Shown one piece after another: positions 5,481-6,636 of a DNA stretch of 6,636 nucleotides (its first letter is position 1; each line of letters opens with the position of its first letter). Location of the stretch: positions 1-6,636 of the forward strand of contig JAVBOP010000035.1 in assembly GCA_031550405.1 (NCBI GenBank). The letters are read 5' to 3'. Under the pieces are notes generated by a model that searched no databases, was not told the origin of the DNA, and saw only the letters and a program-made list of their open reading frames with translations. The stretch is from JAVBOP01 sp031550405 (GTDB lineage: Bacteria; Bacteroidota; Ignavibacteria; Kapaibacteriales; UBA2268). A program made the translations under genes and the position numbers.

Positions 5481-6461
5481 TTATGATGGATTGTCTGGTA
5501 GGGCTAATTTGTTGCCGTCGCGCTCGGAAATATAGTACGGCGACATAATTTCGACCCCAGCCTCGCTGAATGTATCCTGTATATTTTGATGAAGTTCCGA
5601 ATATATTTTCGGCATATAATTAGCTTGATCGGTAAAAGCGTTGATTTGGTATTCTATATGAAAATCATTTAATGTAATTTGCAAAACAAAAGGCTGCGGC
5701 TCTTTCAAAACCATAGCAGTCCTATCCGCCGCACGAAGCAGCAAATCATGTACCTGCCGCCAAGGGCTGTCATAGCCAATAGTAACCGAAGTATGAAGGA
5801 TTAGATGATGGCTGTTGTTTTCCGCTGCCGCTGTATAATTTATCGTATGAGCGGACATAATACTCGAATTTGGTATTGTAATTTCCTCGTTTTTTGGCGT
5901 ACGGATGCGTGTTACAAATGGCGTTCTTTCGATAACATTGCCTGTTGCATCGCCTATTTTTATCCTGTCGCCAACCTGAAATGGCCGCATGTATGTTAGC
6001 ACTAACCCTGCCACTGCATTGCCGATAAGCGAAGTAGAACCCAGCGATATGACAACCCCGACAAAGACTGATACGCCTTGAAATATGGGAGTGTTGGAAC
6101 CCGGAAGGTATGGAAATATAATTATGAACATGAACACATAGAGCAGCGTCTTGATAATATTGAATGTTGGCATTGCCCAATCCGCATAAAAGCCTTTCAC
6201 GACCATTTTACGGGTGTGTATTTCATTGGCAAAATAGCGTAATCCGCGTATTAAGTATTTGAAAATCAATACGATTATGATTATGGTTATGAGATTGGGA
6301 ATATAATGCACAACATTGTACAGTATTTTTTTGAATGGATTTACTGCATATCCAAACAGGCGTTCTGCAATATCATGTGTGGCTGAAAAAACGCTGAGAA
6401 GTAGCGGTATTCCCAAATAGAGTATGAATACAATCGTTGTGTACCGCAGAATTTTCGTCAA
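5481..6461 (-). CDS. MscS-family mechanosensitive ion channel (5' end probably incomplete)
   Basis: MscS-family channels open when membrane tension rises and release solutes during osmotic downshock. The 326 residues given hold hydrophobic helices at about 7-26, 53-72 and 101-119. The pore helix and its exit follow at about 128-168 (SVFVGVVISLGSTSLIGN, then VAGLVLTYMRPFQVGDRIKI). A beta domain at 160-210 carries TRIRTPKNEEITIPNS, and a cytoplasmic alpha/beta domain runs to about 310, with HTSVTIGYDSPW, KEPQPFVLQ and YSELHQNIQD...AGVEIMSP. These match the MscS subgroup common in Bacteroidota very closely. The codon at 6461 is TTG, not ATG, and it falls in the middle of a conserved region: the same frame upstream still encodes family-like sequence. 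Full-length relatives start much further upstream with a signal peptide and a periplasmic domain, so this start is probably artificial. It converges with the BrkB-like gene. Confidence 0.9.
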   Translation of the reverse strand: MTKILRYTTIVFILYLGIPLLLSVFSATHDIAERLFGYAVNPFKKILYNVVHYIPNLITIIIIVLIFKYLIRGLRYFANEIHTRKMVVKGFYADWAMPTFNIIKTLLYVFMFIIIFPYLPGSNTPIFQGVSVFVGVVISLGSTSLIGNAVAGLVLTYMRPFQVGDRIKIGDATGNVIERTPFVTRIRTPKNEEITIPNSSIMSAHTINYTAAAENNSHHLILHTSVTIGYDSPWRQVHDLLLRAADRTAMVLKEPQPFVLQITLNDFHIEYQINAFTDQANYMPKIYSELHQNIQDTFSEAGVEIMSPYYISERDGNKLALPDNPS

Positions 6462-6587
6462 AAATAATATAAATTTTACGGAGCTGTCCTCGTCGAGCAG
6501 ATTGTATGATTTAATGGATATACCCTTTATTTTGATGCATTTCGTTCCTAAACCAACACAACACCTTGTGCTTGCTTCCTGAGCACC
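6462..6587 (-). pseudogene. Upstream continuation of the MscS reading frame, without a start and bounded by a stop
   Basis: The MscS frame is open from 6461 up to 6587, where a TAG (6590-6588) interrupts it. The 42 added codons include GTKCIKIKGISIKSYNLLDE and then SSVKFILFL, running straight into TKILRYTTIV. From memory of Bacteroidota MscS proteins, a GTKI-KGIKI-NY-LLD-like segment sits exactly here, before the first helix of the core, so I read this as genuine coding sequence. No ATG, GTG or TTG lies in frame between the stop and the TTG at 6461. Another minus-strand frame is open from 6625 to 6551 and encodes a hydrophobic stretch followed by SRVLRKQAQG, which resembles the helix and basic stretch expected just upstream. 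A one-base frameshift at about 6551-6587 would join the two. The cause may be a real mutation, a sequencing error, or poor sequence near a contig end. Confidence 0.6.
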
Positions 6588-6597
6588 CTAGACATAA

Positions 6598-6617
6598 ACA
6601 TACACACACATACACAC
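6598..6617 (+). repeat. Two tandem copies of a 10-base CA-rich unit
   Basis: ACATACACAC occurs twice head to tail (6598-6607 and 6608-6617), followed by ACA-like sequence running into the last bases of the window. On the minus strand this is a GT-rich run that in two frames encodes alternating Cys/Val-type residues. A simple tract of this kind can slip during replication or sequencing, and it lies just upstream of the apparent break in the MscS gene. Confidence 0.6.
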
Positions 6618-6636
6618 ATATTAGATCATCCACCCC

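Noticed and set aside
5461..5485. CATAAT/ATTATG inverted repeat as a terminator between the BrkB-like and MscS genes
   Set aside because: The stem is only six A/T-rich pairs around a 13-base loop, has no T run, and overlaps the MscS stop codon. It is too weak to call.

Overview
The window looks like a stretch of chromosome from the Bacteroidota or a close relative (Ignavibacteria/Kapabacteria-like lineages). The evidence is a secreted protein with a type IX secretion (T9SS) type A sorting domain, a periplasmic DUF1573 protein, a lipoprotein with the N-terminal PSGG...TPP signature and an SbsA-like Ig domain, and a MscS channel of the form common in that phylum. The DNA is AT-rich, ribosome binding sites are mostly weak, and there are several matches to the Bacteroidota promoter -7 element TAnnTTTG. 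I found no mobile element, CRISPR array, tRNA or rRNA.

Layout: (1) Bases 1-84 are the last 27 codons of an OmpR/PhoB-type response regulator entering from the left. (2) Bases 85-414 hold no recognised gene. They contain a GC-richer island (about 190-330) between very AT-rich flanks, with a speculative 55-codon reading frame on the minus strand and promoter-like matches on both strands. (3) Bases 415-1719 hold two abutting plus-strand genes, a periplasmic DUF1573 protein and a PduO-type cob(I)alamin adenosyltransferase. A plus-strand T9SS cargo protein follows at 1759-2685. (4) Bases 2739-4475 hold a minus-strand lipoprotein with Ig-like and calcium-motif domains, convergent with the T9SS cargo. 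(5) Bases 4517-5428 hold a plus-strand YihY/BrkB-family membrane protein, divergent from the lipoprotein across a 41-base gap that contains a perfect 7+2+7 palindrome overlapping a promoter-like motif. (6) Bases 5481-6461 hold a minus-strand MscS-family mechanosensitive channel whose homologous reading frame continues upstream without a normal start codon and then hits a stop, which suggests a truncated or frameshifted N-terminus.

The genes do not form one pathway. Most are cell-envelope proteins: periplasmic, secreted, outer-membrane lipoprotein, and two inner-membrane proteins. The one metabolic gene supplies adenosylcobalamin. I see no convincing new multi-gene system. The points most worth a second look are the broken 5' end of the MscS gene, the unexplained island at 190-330, the palindrome at 4483-4498, and the uncharacterised body of the T9SS cargo protein.
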